Assembly (NCBI GenBank): GCA_919902485.1
Contig: CAKKRB010000069.1
Coordinates: 1-14,526, forward strand
Direction: 5' to 3'
DNA from: Omnitrophica bacterium GWA2_41_15
GTDB taxonomy: Bacteria; Omnitrophota; Gorgyraeia; Gorgyraeales; Gorgyraeaceae
DNA length: 14,526 nt
Shown in pieces: positions 7,426 to 14,063 of this stretch (the stretch's first letter is position 1; every line of letters begins with the position of its first letter). The notes beneath the pieces are model-generated. The model was not told the origin of the DNA, searched no databases, and saw only the letters and a program-made list of their open reading frames with translations. The translations under genes were made by a program, and so were the position numbers.

Positions 7426-8142
7426 ATGAGAAAATTCCGCATAGGCTTTTTTGTTGTAATCGGGATCTTGTGTTTAACCGCTCTTGTCTATGCCGCTATC
7501 CCGCGCGTTATAAACTACCAGGGCAAACTTACTGATAAAGATGACAATCCATTGTCAGGCAATTTCTTGGTCACGTTCAGGTTTTATGATGTAGAAAAGG
7601 CAGGACAGGCTATGTGGGAAGAAGGCCATATACTGAATATAAAAAATGGCGTATTCAACGTTTCTATGGGTTCTGTAAAGCCTCTGGAAATAGATTTTAA
7701 TAAAGACCTGTGGCTTGGCATGGAGGTTGCGAGCGACGGAGAAATGACACCGCGCATCAAACTTGCAAGTTCTGTTTATGCCCTGAATGCTAAATCAATA
7801 GACATGATAAGCTCAAGCCAGCTATTGAGAAACGATGTAGATTCTGTAATGTCAGGGTCGCTTACTCTTAAAAAAGACCTTGTTTTAAAGGGCAGCCCGG
7901 TTGGACCTAGCAAGATTGTCCTGGCTGACATGCAGGGCAGGGAATATTATTTATGGGTAGATACATTGGGCAATCTCAGATTGAAACAAGGCCTGCCAGC
8001 ATCGGAAACAGACGGCTCAGTTATTATAAAAGAAAAAACAGGAAAGCTTTCAACGCATTTTATGCAAAGCATAACATTATTGCTCCTATTGGTAGCTGTT
8101 TTTATACTAGCCCTTATACTTTATTCTTCTAAGAAAAAATAG
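7426..8142 (+). CDS. Secreted 'NYQGKLTD' domain protein with C-terminal membrane anchor, function unknown
   Basis: The 238-residue protein has a Sec signal peptide (residues 1-23, ending LVYA) and a C-terminal hydrophobic segment (about 216-233) followed by KKK, so the bulk should be outside the membrane and held by the tail. The mature N terminus is IPRVINYQGKLTDKDDNPLSG, then a beta-rich pattern with FRFYD, WEE, NGVFNVSMG, LWLGMEV and EMTPRIKLASSVYALNAKS. I recognise this domain from large surface proteins of uncultured bacteria, where it usually opens long repetitive or tail-fibre-like proteins; here it stands nearly alone. Residues about 125-210 are a second, poorly defined beta-rich part. 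It has its own promoter and terminator, so it is a single-gene unit. A role at the cell surface is inference. Confidence 0.8.
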   Translation: MRKFRIGFFVVIGILCLTALVYAAIPRVINYQGKLTDKDDNPLSGNFLVTFRFYDVEKAGQAMWEEGHILNIKNGVFNVSMGSVKPLEIDFNKDLWLGMEVASDGEMTPRIKLASSVYALNAKSIDMISSSQLLRNDVDSVMSGSLTLKKDLVLKGSPVGPSKIVLADMQGREYYLWVDTLGNLRLKQGLPASETDGSVIIKEKTGKLSTHFMQSITLLLLLVAVFILALILYSSKKK

Positions 8143-8151
8143 GTAAGAGTA

Positions 8152-8187
8152 CCCTCACCCTGCCCTCTCCCTTAAAAAGGAAGAGGG
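8152..8187. repeat. Palindromic CCCTCACCC intergenic repeat, copy 1
   Basis: CCCTCACCC (8152-8160) leads into a C-rich/G-rich palindrome (8163-8187). The same lead sequence and a similar palindrome recur at 10294-10330 between purC and purL. Both are intergenic and start 4-9 bases after a stop codon. This is a dispersed, REP-like element; this copy also serves as a terminator. Confidence 0.65.
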
Positions 8188-8193
8188 TTTTTT
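8163..8193 (+). terminator. Rho-independent terminator after the anchored secreted protein
   Basis: The stem is CCCTCT (8163-8168) with AGAGGG (8182-8187), a single C/A mismatch, then CCTT (8170-8173) with AAGG (8177-8180) around an AAA loop. Six T residues follow at 8188-8193. It ends transcription 21 bases after the upstream stop codon and isolates the purine operon. Confidence 0.85.
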
Positions 8194-8195
8194 AA

Positions 8196-8230
8196 TTGAC
8201 GCGTATAATCTATATATGGTATATTATAAT
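8196..8230 (+). promoter_or_regulatory. Probable purine-operon promoter, close to the purB start
   Basis: TTGACG (8196-8201) begins two bases after the terminator T-run. The -10 is ambiguous: TATATT (8220-8225) is 18 bp away, and a perfect TATAAT lies at 8225-8230 (23 bp away). Another TATAAT at 8204-8209 would need a -35 inside the terminator. With either of the first two, transcription starts within a few bases of the ATG at 8235, giving an almost leaderless mRNA, in line with the lack of a ribosome site. There is no room for a riboswitch. Confidence 0.45.
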
Positions 8231-8234
8231 CCTT

Positions 8235-9527
8235 ATGATACCAAGATACTCTCTTCCCAGGATGTCAGCCATATGGTCTGATGAGAATAAATTCCAGAAA
8301 ATGCTGGATGTTGAAATTCTCGCCTGCGAAGCCCTAGCTGATTTAGGCAAAATACCTCAGAAAGAGCTTAAAAAGATAAAATCCAAAGCAAAATTCAATG
8401 TAAAACGCATAGAGAAAATAGAAAAAACCACCCGCCACGATGTAATAGCATTCCTGCATAATATAGCAGAATATATAGGCGATTCTTCAAGGTTTGTGCA
8501 CCAGGGCCTTACTTCGAGCGATGTCCTGGATACAGGCCTGTCTATAATGATGAAGGAATCAGCGGATATTATTCTGGAAGACCTTAAAACCCTGAAAGAA
8601 GAATTACGAAAAAAGGCTAAAAAATACAGGCATACTATTATGGTTGGCAGAAGCCATGGCGTGCATGCTGAGCCGACTACGTTCGGGTTAAAATTAGCCT
8701 TATTTTTTGACGAAATAAACAGAGGCATTGAAAGGATAAAAAGGGCAAAAGAGATTATATCCGTAGGTAAAATCTCAGGGCCTGTAGGCACATATTCCAA
8801 TATAGAGCCTTATGTTGAGAGCTATGTCTGTAAAAAATCAGGCCTTAAGCCGGCTAATATATCCACGCAGATTTTACAGAGAGACAGGCATGCGGAATAT
8901 ATGTCAGAGATTGCTATTGTGGGTGCTACTCTTGAAAAAATAGCCACTGAATTCAGGAATCTTCAGAAGACAGAAGTAAGGGAAGTGGAAGAGCCTTTTG
9001 GAAAAGGCCAGAAAGGCTCCAGCGCAATGCCTCACAAAAGAAATCCTGTTATGTGCGAAAGGATATCCGGCCTGGCAAGGGTTTTGCGCTCAAATGCAAT
9101 GGCTGCCATGGAGAATGTTGCGCTATGGCACGAAAGGGACATAAGCCATTCGTCAGTAGAGCGTATTATTATCCCTGACAGCACTATGCTGCTTGACTAT
9201 ATGTTGAATCAGATGATTGAGATTATAAAGGGGCTTCTGGTGTATCCGGAAAACATGGTGAATAATATAGCAAAGACAAAAGGGCTGGTATTTTCTGCTA
9301 GGATACTGGTAGAACTTGAGAAAAAAGGCATTGAAAGAAGAAAGGCGTATGATATTATCCAGAGATGCGCTATGAAGGTGTGGGAGAAAGATATTAATTT
9401 TAAAGAGGCGCTATGGAACGACAGCGATTTTATGAAAGTCGTAAAACCTAAGGAAATCGAGAGGTTTTTTGACCTAGGCTACTATACAAAACACGTGGAC
9501 AAGATTTTCAAAAAAGTCGGTATTTGA
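8235..9527 (+). CDS. purB: Adenylosuccinate lyase
   Basis: PurB acts twice in purine synthesis: it releases fumarate from SAICAR to give AICAR and from adenylosuccinate to give AMP. The 430-residue product matches the Bacillus-type enzyme from end to end. I place the start at 8235 (MIPRYSLPRMSAIWSD), where the family normally begins, rather than at the in-frame TTG at 8196, which would add an unrelated hydrophobic leader. Signatures are GLTSSDVLDTGLS, GRSHGVHAEPTTFGLK (His141, the position of a catalytic His in this family), STQILQRDRHAEYM, the fumarase-superfamily loop KGSSAMPHKRNP with Ser262-Ser263, and WHERDISHSSVERI. There is no Shine-Dalgarno sequence. It is the first gene of the operon as seen here, and its stop is followed at once by a perfect inverted repeat. 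Confidence 0.95.
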   Translation: MIPRYSLPRMSAIWSDENKFQKMLDVEILACEALADLGKIPQKELKKIKSKAKFNVKRIEKIEKTTRHDVIAFLHNIAEYIGDSSRFVHQGLTSSDVLDTGLSIMMKESADIILEDLKTLKEELRKKAKKYRHTIMVGRSHGVHAEPTTFGLKLALFFDEINRGIERIKRAKEIISVGKISGPVGTYSNIEPYVESYVCKKSGLKPANISTQILQRDRHAEYMSEIAIVGATLEKIATEFRNLQKTEVREVEEPFGKGQKGSSAMPHKRNPVMCERISGLARVLRSNAMAAMENVALWHERDISHSSVERIIIPDSTMLLDYMLNQMIEIIKGLLVYPENMVNNIAKTKGLVFSARILVELEKKGIERRKAYDIIQRCAMKVWEKDINFKEALWNDSDFMKVVKPKEIERFFDLGYYTKHVDKIFKKVGI

Positions 9528-9570
9528 CGTTAATTCACAAAATGAGTATGACTTGTTTTGTGAATTAACG
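9528..9570. repeat. Perfect 15-bp inverted repeat between purB and purC
   Basis: The left arm CGTTAATTCACAAAA (9528-9542) and the right arm TTTTGTGAATTAACG (9556-9570) are exact reverse complements around a 13-base spacer. The element starts at the base after the purB stop and ends 14 bases before the purC ATG. The purC ribosome site (AGGGAAGG, 9575-9582) lies just outside the right arm. It lacks a downstream T-run, so it is not a normal terminator. It could be an mRNA-stabilising or processing stem, an operator, or a small repeat element. Confidence 0.8.
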
Positions 9571-9584
9571 GAAGAGGGAAGGAT

Positions 9585-10289
9585 ATGGAAAAGGGAAATA
9601 AAATTTATGAGGGAAAGGCAAAGATTTTATATGAGACAGATAATCCTGATCTCGTGATACAGGAATTTAAAGATGATGCAACTGCGTTTGACGCGACAAA
9701 AAAAGGCACGATAAAGGGAAAAGGCGTTATAAATAACGAGATATCCTGCGCAGTGTTCCAGCTCCTGGAATCAAAAGGCATACCCACGCATTTTGTAAAA
9801 AAATTAAGCGACAGGGAGATGCTTGTTAAAAGACTGCAGATAGTGATGGTTGAAGTTACTATAAGAAATATATCAGCAGGCGGGCTTTCAAAAGCGCTCG
9901 GGATAGAAGAAGGCATTGTTTTAAAAACGCCTGTCCTGGAATATCATTATAAAAATGATTCCTTGCACGATCCTCTTATAAACGATTACCACATAGAAAT
10001 CCTGAAACTTGCAACGTCCCAGGAGATGAAGAAAATAAAAGATTACTCATTCAGCGTAAACCAGATAATGAGGGATTTTTTTGACAAAGTAAACCTGAAG
10101 CTGGTTGATTTTAAGCTGGAATTCGGGAGGCATAAGGGCAAGATTCTGCTGGGAGACGAGGTCTCTCCTGATACATGCAGGCTGTGGGACAAGATCACAA
10201 ATGAGAAGCTGGACAAGGACCGTTTCAGAAGGGATTTAGGAAGGATTGAGGAAGCCTACCAGGAAGTTCTTAAGAGGATAAAAACATAA
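9585..10289 (+). CDS. purC: Phosphoribosylaminoimidazole-succinocarboxamide synthase (SAICAR synthetase)
   Basis: PurC joins CAIR and aspartate using ATP to make SAICAR, which PurB then cleaves. The 234-residue length is normal for the bacterial enzyme. The ATP-binding N terminus is KIYEGKAKILYETDN, followed by FKDDATAFD, KGVINNEIS, VEVTIRNISAGGL (the SAICAR synthetase signature region), YHYKNDSLHDPLIN and LLGDEVSPDTCRLWD, the second signature. Start choice is supported by AGGGAAGG (9575-9582) just upstream. It follows purB after a 57-base gap occupied mostly by an inverted repeat, and precedes purL after 64 bases containing a palindromic repeat. Confidence 0.96.
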   Translation: MEKGNKIYEGKAKILYETDNPDLVIQEFKDDATAFDATKKGTIKGKGVINNEISCAVFQLLESKGIPTHFVKKLSDREMLVKRLQIVMVEVTIRNISAGGLSKALGIEEGIVLKTPVLEYHYKNDSLHDPLINDYHIEILKLATSQEMKKIKDYSFSVNQIMRDFFDKVNLKLVDFKLEFGRHKGKILLGDEVSPDTCRLWDKITNEKLDKDRFRRDLGRIEEAYQEVLKRIKT

Positions 10290-10293
10290 TTTC

Positions 10294-10330
10294 CCCTCAC
10301 CCTAACCCCCTCCCCTAGAGGGGAGAGGGA
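10294..10330. repeat. Palindromic CCCTCACCC intergenic repeat, copy 2
   Basis: CCCTCACCC (10294-10302) is followed by the hairpin CTCCCCT/AGGGGAG (10310-10316/10319-10325), which can be lengthened by CCC (10307-10309) with GGG (10327-10329) past one bulged A. It resembles copy 1 at 8152-8187. There is no T-run afterwards, so purC-purL read-through is expected. The purL ribosome site AGAAGGA (10337-10343) lies just after it. Confidence 0.7.
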
Positions 10331-10353
10331 ATATATAGAAGGATTAGAACAAC

Positions 10354-13287
10354 GTGGAATGGAAAATAGAAATAAGAAATAAAAAAGGTGTTTTTGACCC
10401 TCTGGGAAATGGGGTCAAAAAAGATATATTAGACCTGGGCATAAGAGGCGTTAAAAAAGTTAATGTCAGCCATGTTTTTATTATTTCAGGGGATATTAAT
10501 GAGTCTGATGCGAAAAGGATAGCAGAAGAATTGCTGGCAGATCCTATTACTGAAGAGTATGCGATTGGCTCAAGGCTCAAGGCTTCCCTCGGCTTCGCTC
10601 GGGACAGGCAAGGCTCAAGGGTAAGAATTGTAGAGATTGCGTATAATCAGGGCGTAATGGACCCTGTGGAAGACAGCGCAAGAAAAGCAATAAGGGATAT
10701 GGGGATTTATGGAGTAAAATCCATTAAGACAGAAAAAAAATATTTTATAGAAGGGAAAATCAAAGAGCAGGATTTTAAGGCTATATGCGAAAAGCTGCTT
10801 TATAATAAAGTAATACAGCATGTGGTAAAAGGGCAGACGGCAGAGAGCAAAGGGCAGGACGACGGGTATAAGTTTAAATTGATAACAGTAGAAATCCTTG
10901 GAGCTGATGATAAAAAACTAATAAAAATCAGTAAGGACGGACAGTTGTTTTTGAATATCAAAGAGATGCAGGAGATAAAGAAATATTTTAAGAAACTGGG
11001 CAGGAATCCTACTGATTGCGAACTTGAGACAATCGCGCAGACATGGTCAGAGCACTGCGGCCATAAAACTTTCCGCGGGTTCATAGAATACAAGGAAAGG
11101 GTGGAGGGTGGAGGGTGGAGGGTAAAGAAGATAGATAATTTGTTGAAAAGCACGATAATGAAAGCTACAAACGATCTTAAGAAGCCGTGGTGCGTTTCAG
11201 TGTTTAAAGATAATGCAGGCATTATAAGGTTTGATGACGAAGACAATATATGTTTCAAGGTAGAGACGCATAATCATCCGTCTGCATTGGAGCCTTACGG
11301 CGGAGCAGGCACCGGCATAGGCGGGGTTATAAGGGATATACTGGGCGTTGGGCTTGGCGCAAAGCCGATCATGAATACAGATATTTTTTGTTTCGGCCTT
11401 CCTGATACGCCTCATAAGAAAGTTCCAAAGGGCATGCTTCATCCGAAACGTATTATGAAAGGCGTTGTGAGCGGCGTGCGTGATTACGGCAACCGCATGG
11501 GCATCCCTACCTCAAACGGGGCTGTATTATTTGACGAACGGTATACAGGCAACCCGCTTGTATATTGCGGCACAGTAGGCATAATGCCGAAGGATAAATC
11601 ATTTAATAAAGCAGGGAGCGGAGACCTGATTGTTGTTGCGGGCGGCAGGACCGGCAGGGACGGCATACACGGCGCTACATTTTCTTCGGGAGAGCTTACG
11701 CATGAATCAGAAACTGTTTCAGGTGGCGCAGTGCAGATAGGGAATCCTATTACCGAGAAAAAACTTACAGACACCCTTTTAAAAGCCAGGGATAGAAATT
11801 TATATACATCAATTACTGATTGCGGGGCAGGGGGGCTTTCAAGCGCTGTAGGAGAGATGGGTAAAGATCTTGGCGCAGAGGTTGATCTGGAAAAAGCGCC
11901 TCTTAAATATCAGGGCCTGAGTTATACAGAAATATGGATATCAGAGGCGCAGGAAAGAATGGTCATGGCAGCGCCCAGGGAAAATATTAAGGAACTTCTG
12001 GAGGTCTTTAAGAAAGAGGATGTAGAGGCAGTTGTAATAGGGTGTTTTACGTCGAATAAGCGCCTTAAATTAAGGTATAATGGAAACATTGTCTGCGACC
12101 TGGATATGGAATTTCTTCATGACGGCATTCCAAGGTTTGAGCGCAAAGCAGAATGGTTCAGGCCTGCGCATAAAGAATGCAAGAAGAAGCATGCAAACTT
12201 AACCCAGGCGTTATTAAAAATTCTATCCAGCTGGAATGTGGCTAGCAAGGAGTGGGTTATAAGGCAGTATGACCACGAGGTGCAGGGCCAGAGCGTTTTA
12301 AAACCGCTTGTTGGGATAAAAAATGACGGGCCAGGGGACGCAGCTGTAATAAGGCCTAAATTTGAATCGAAAAAAGGAATAATCATTTCCAACGGCATAA
12401 ATCCCAGGTATGGTTTTATAGATCCTTACTGGATGGCTGCTTCATGCATAGACGAGGCGCTCCGCCAGGTAATAGCAGTTGGCGGGTCTTTAAAAAAGAC
12501 AGCGATTCTGGATAATTTCTGCTGGGGGAATACTGATAAGCCTGACAGGCTTGGGAGTTTAGTAAGGGCGAGTTTCGGATGTTATGATATTGCAAAAGCA
12601 TATGGCGTCCCATTTATTTCAGGCAAAGACAGCCTTAACAATGAATATTCTGTGCATGGCAAATCTATCTCAATACCACCCACGCTTTTAATCTCTGCGA
12701 TATCAGTTATGGATGATGTAGAGAAGGTTGTTACAATGGACTTTAAAGAGCAGGGGAACCTTGTATATGTTATAGGCGAGACAAAAGATGAAATGGGCAG
12801 CTCGCATTACAATCTTATAAATAACTGCATAGGTAACAGGGTTCCGATTGTGGATCCTGAAAAGGGCCTTGAGATTTTTAATAAAATCAGCGAGGCAACC
12901 CAGAAAGGGTTATTAAGGGCATGTCATGATTGTTCAGAGGGCGGCATAGGAGTGGCTTTGGCTGAGATGGCATTTGCAGGGGGATTAGGGGTGAAAGCAA
13001 ACCTTGAAAAAGTGCCATATGTGGCGCAAGGTTCAAGGCTCAAGGCTGAAGGGGTAAGGAGAAACGATGTTATTTTATTTTCTGAGTCGAATACGAGGTT
13101 TATAGCTGAAGTAAGAAAAGCTGATAAAAAGAGATTTGAAGAGGTCATGAAAGGCGCGAAAATAGGGCTTGCAGGAGAGGTTACAAGCCAAAAGAGTTTT
13201 ATTGTTTACGGCCTTGAAAATAAAAAGATAATAGATATAAACATAGAAAAATTAAAGGAAGCATGGCAGAAACCTCTAAGATGGTAA
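10354..13287 (+). CDS. purL: FGAM synthase, fused PurS-PurS-PurL polypeptide
   Basis: Together with PurQ, this 977-residue enzyme converts FGAR, glutamine and ATP to FGAM. It starts at GTG 10354, supported by AGAAGGA ten bases upstream; there is no in-frame ATG near. Two PurS-like domains come first: residues about 2-71 (KKGVFDP, LDLGIRGVKKV, EELLADP) and about 89-160 (NQGVMDP, RDMGIYGVKSI, EKLLYNK). The PurL core follows, with TDCELETIAQTWSEHCGHKTF (His234), VETHNHPSALEPYGGAGTGIGG, GGRTGRDGIHGATFSS, DCGAGGLSSAVGEMG, EAQERMVMA, YDHEVQGQSVLKPL, CHDCSEGGIGVALAEMAF and RNDVILFSESNTRF. There is no C-terminal glutaminase domain; PurQ is the next gene. Three heptamer-repeat insertions lie at residues 72-89, 249-257 and 891-900, all in frame and between conserved blocks, so the enzyme is probably functional. 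Confidence 0.95.
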   Translation: MEWKIEIRNKKGVFDPLGNGVKKDILDLGIRGVKKVNVSHVFIISGDINESDAKRIAEELLADPITEEYAIGSRLKASLGFARDRQGSRVRIVEIAYNQGVMDPVEDSARKAIRDMGIYGVKSIKTEKKYFIEGKIKEQDFKAICEKLLYNKVIQHVVKGQTAESKGQDDGYKFKLITVEILGADDKKLIKISKDGQLFLNIKEMQEIKKYFKKLGRNPTDCELETIAQTWSEHCGHKTFRGFIEYKERVEGGGWRVKKIDNLLKSTIMKATNDLKKPWCVSVFKDNAGIIRFDDEDNICFKVETHNHPSALEPYGGAGTGIGGVIRDILGVGLGAKPIMNTDIFCFGLPDTPHKKVPKGMLHPKRIMKGVVSGVRDYGNRMGIPTSNGAVLFDERYTGNPLVYCGTVGIMPKDKSFNKAGSGDLIVVAGGRTGRDGIHGATFSSGELTHESETVSGGAVQIGNPITEKKLTDTLLKARDRNLYTSITDCGAGGLSSAVGEMGKDLGAEVDLEKAPLKYQGLSYTEIWISEAQERMVMAAPRENIKELLEVFKKEDVEAVVIGCFTSNKRLKLRYNGNIVCDLDMEFLHDGIPRFERKAEWFRPAHKECKKKHANLTQALLKILSSWNVASKEWVIRQYDHEVQGQSVLKPLVGIKNDGPGDAAVIRPKFESKKGIIISNGINPRYGFIDPYWMAASCIDEALRQVIAVGGSLKKTAILDNFCWGNTDKPDRLGSLVRASFGCYDIAKAYGVPFISGKDSLNNEYSVHGKSISIPPTLLISAISVMDDVEKVVTMDFKEQGNLVYVIGETKDEMGSSHYNLINNCIGNRVPIVDPEKGLEIFNKISEATQKGLLRACHDCSEGGIGVALAEMAFAGGLGVKANLEKVPYVAQGSRLKAEGVRRNDVILFSESNTRFIAEVRKADKKRFEEVMKGAKIGLAGEVTSQKSFIVYGLENKKIIDINIEKLKEAWQKPLRW
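10567..10620 (+). repeat. GGCTCAA heptamer repeats flanking a GC-rich imperfect palindrome, inside purL
   Basis: Two exact GGCTCAA units (10567-10580) and a partial third are followed by a GC-rich segment with TCCC...GGGA ends (10585-10604), then one more GGCTCAA (10612-10618). The insert encodes residues 72-89 (GSRLKAS...QGSR) and lies between the first and second PurS-like domains. The phase is GSR, as in the two other GGCTCAA sites. Confidence 0.85.
11098..11123 (+). repeat. AGGGTGG heptamer tandem repeat inside purL
   Basis: There are 3.7 perfect tandem copies of AGGGTGG over 26 bp, translated as RVEGGGWRV (residues 249-257). They lie between the SEHCGHKTF block and the KIDNLLKSTI segment. 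The sequence differs completely from GGCTCAA, but the period is again seven. Confidence 0.85.
13023..13050 (+). repeat. Degenerate GGCTCAA heptamer repeat inside purL
   Basis: Four tandem 7-base units are present: GGCGCAA, GGTTCAA, GGCTCAA and GGCTGAA. They encode residues 891-899 (AQGSRLKAE), placed between KVPY and RNDVILF near the PurL C terminus. The units have diverged, suggesting an older insertion than the perfect copies in purQ. Confidence 0.75.
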
Positions 13288-14063
13288 AAATGAAAAAACC
13301 AAAAGTAATTGTATTGCGCACCGCAGGGACGAATTGCGACAAAGAGACTGCGTTTGCGTTTAAGATGGCAGGCGGAGAAGCTGATCTTGTCCATATAAAC
13401 GAACTGGCAAGAGATGAAAAATTCTTAAAGGATTATCAGATACTGGCCATACCAGGAGGATTTACATACGGAGACGATATAGCTTCAGGCAAAATTCTTG
13501 CCAATGAAATTAAATATAAACTTAACAAAGACCTGAAAAATTTTATAAACAGCGGTAAGCTTATTATAGGCATATGCAATGGTTTCCAGGTTCTTGTAAA
13601 AGCAGGAATCCTGCCGGGCGTAAATACAGGTATGATAGAGGCAACTCTTAGTTTTAATGATTCAGGAAGTTTTATTGATAAATGGGTGTACTTGGGCTCA
13701 AGGCTCAAGGCTCAAGGCTCAAGGGGTTTGTGCGTATGGACAAAAGATATAGAAGACACTGTTTATCTTCCCATTGCTCATGGAGAAGGGAAATTTATAC
13801 CAAGGGACAAGAAAGCTTTGGCTCAATTGAGAAAAAACGGGCAGATAGTGTTTAAATATGCTGATAACCCGAATGGTTCTATTGATGATATTGCTGGCAT
13901 ATGCGATACCACAGGCAGGATCCTGGGCATGATGCCGCATCCTGAGAGGCATGTTTTAGGCACGCAGCATCCAAGATGGACGCGTGAGGGTTTAAAAGAG
14001 CATGGCGATGGGTTTCGGATTTTTAAAAATGGCATAGATTATGTAAAGGAAAAGTTGTTATGA
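13263..14063 (+). CDS. purQ: FGAM synthase glutaminase subunit PurQ
   Basis: PurQ is a class I glutamine amidotransferase that supplies ammonia to PurL. The 266-residue product starts KVIVLRTAGTNCDKETAFAF, with AIPGGFTYGDDIASG, the nucleophile elbow GICNGFQ (Cys105), LPIAHGEGKF, and the His226/Glu228 pair in MMPHPERH completing the triad. The ATG at 13263 has AAAGGA (13254-13259) only three bases upstream and overlaps purL by 25 bases. ATG 13281 and ATG 13290 are in-frame alternatives; the latter gives MKKPKVIVLRTAG, closest to a normal N terminus, but has no ribosome site. Residues 145-154 (GSRLKAQGSR) come from four perfect GGCTCAA repeats, placed in a loop before the LPIAHGEGKF block. It is coupled to purM by an ATGA overlap. 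Confidence 0.94.
   Translation: MAETSKMVKMKKPKVIVLRTAGTNCDKETAFAFKMAGGEADLVHINELARDEKFLKDYQILAIPGGFTYGDDIASGKILANEIKYKLNKDLKNFINSGKLIIGICNGFQVLVKAGILPGVNTGMIEATLSFNDSGSFIDKWVYLGSRLKAQGSRGLCVWTKDIEDTVYLPIAHGEGKFIPRDKKALAQLRKNGQIVFKYADNPNGSIDDIAGICDTTGRILGMMPHPERHVLGTQHPRWTREGLKEHGDGFRIFKNGIDYVKEKLL
13695..13722 (+). repeat. Perfect GGCTCAA x4 tandem repeat inside purQ
   Basis: Four exact tandem GGCTCAA units (28 bp) encode GSRLKAQGSR (residues 145-154). They sit between KWVYL and GLCVWTKD in the variable region before LPIAHGEGKF. Being perfect, this is the tract most likely to vary in copy number. Confidence 0.92.

Noticed and set aside
8188..8234. Purine riboswitch or PurR-type leader before purB
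   Set aside because: Fewer than 50 bases lie between the terminator and the start codon, too short for a riboswitch, and no recognisable operator is present.
8196..8234. TTG 8196 as the purB start
   Set aside because: It would add 13 residues of hydrophobic leader not found in the family and coincides with the likely -35; MIPRYSLPRMSAIW at 8235 is the normal N terminus.
10567..10620. Frameshift or assembly error in purL
   Set aside because: The frame is open and conserved PurS motifs continue on both sides; the insertion length is a multiple of three.
10800..11258. Long antisense open frames across purL, purQ and the other genes
   Set aside because: They are shadows of well-conserved coding sequence on the other strand, with unnatural compositions and no ribosome sites.
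13695..13722. CRISPR-like repeat array
   Set aside because: The units are 7 bases, directly tandem without spacers, and lie inside purQ.
13816..13830. Another GGCTCAA within purQ
   Set aside because: It is a single isolated unit in the codons for Leu-Ala-Gln-Leu, consistent with chance.
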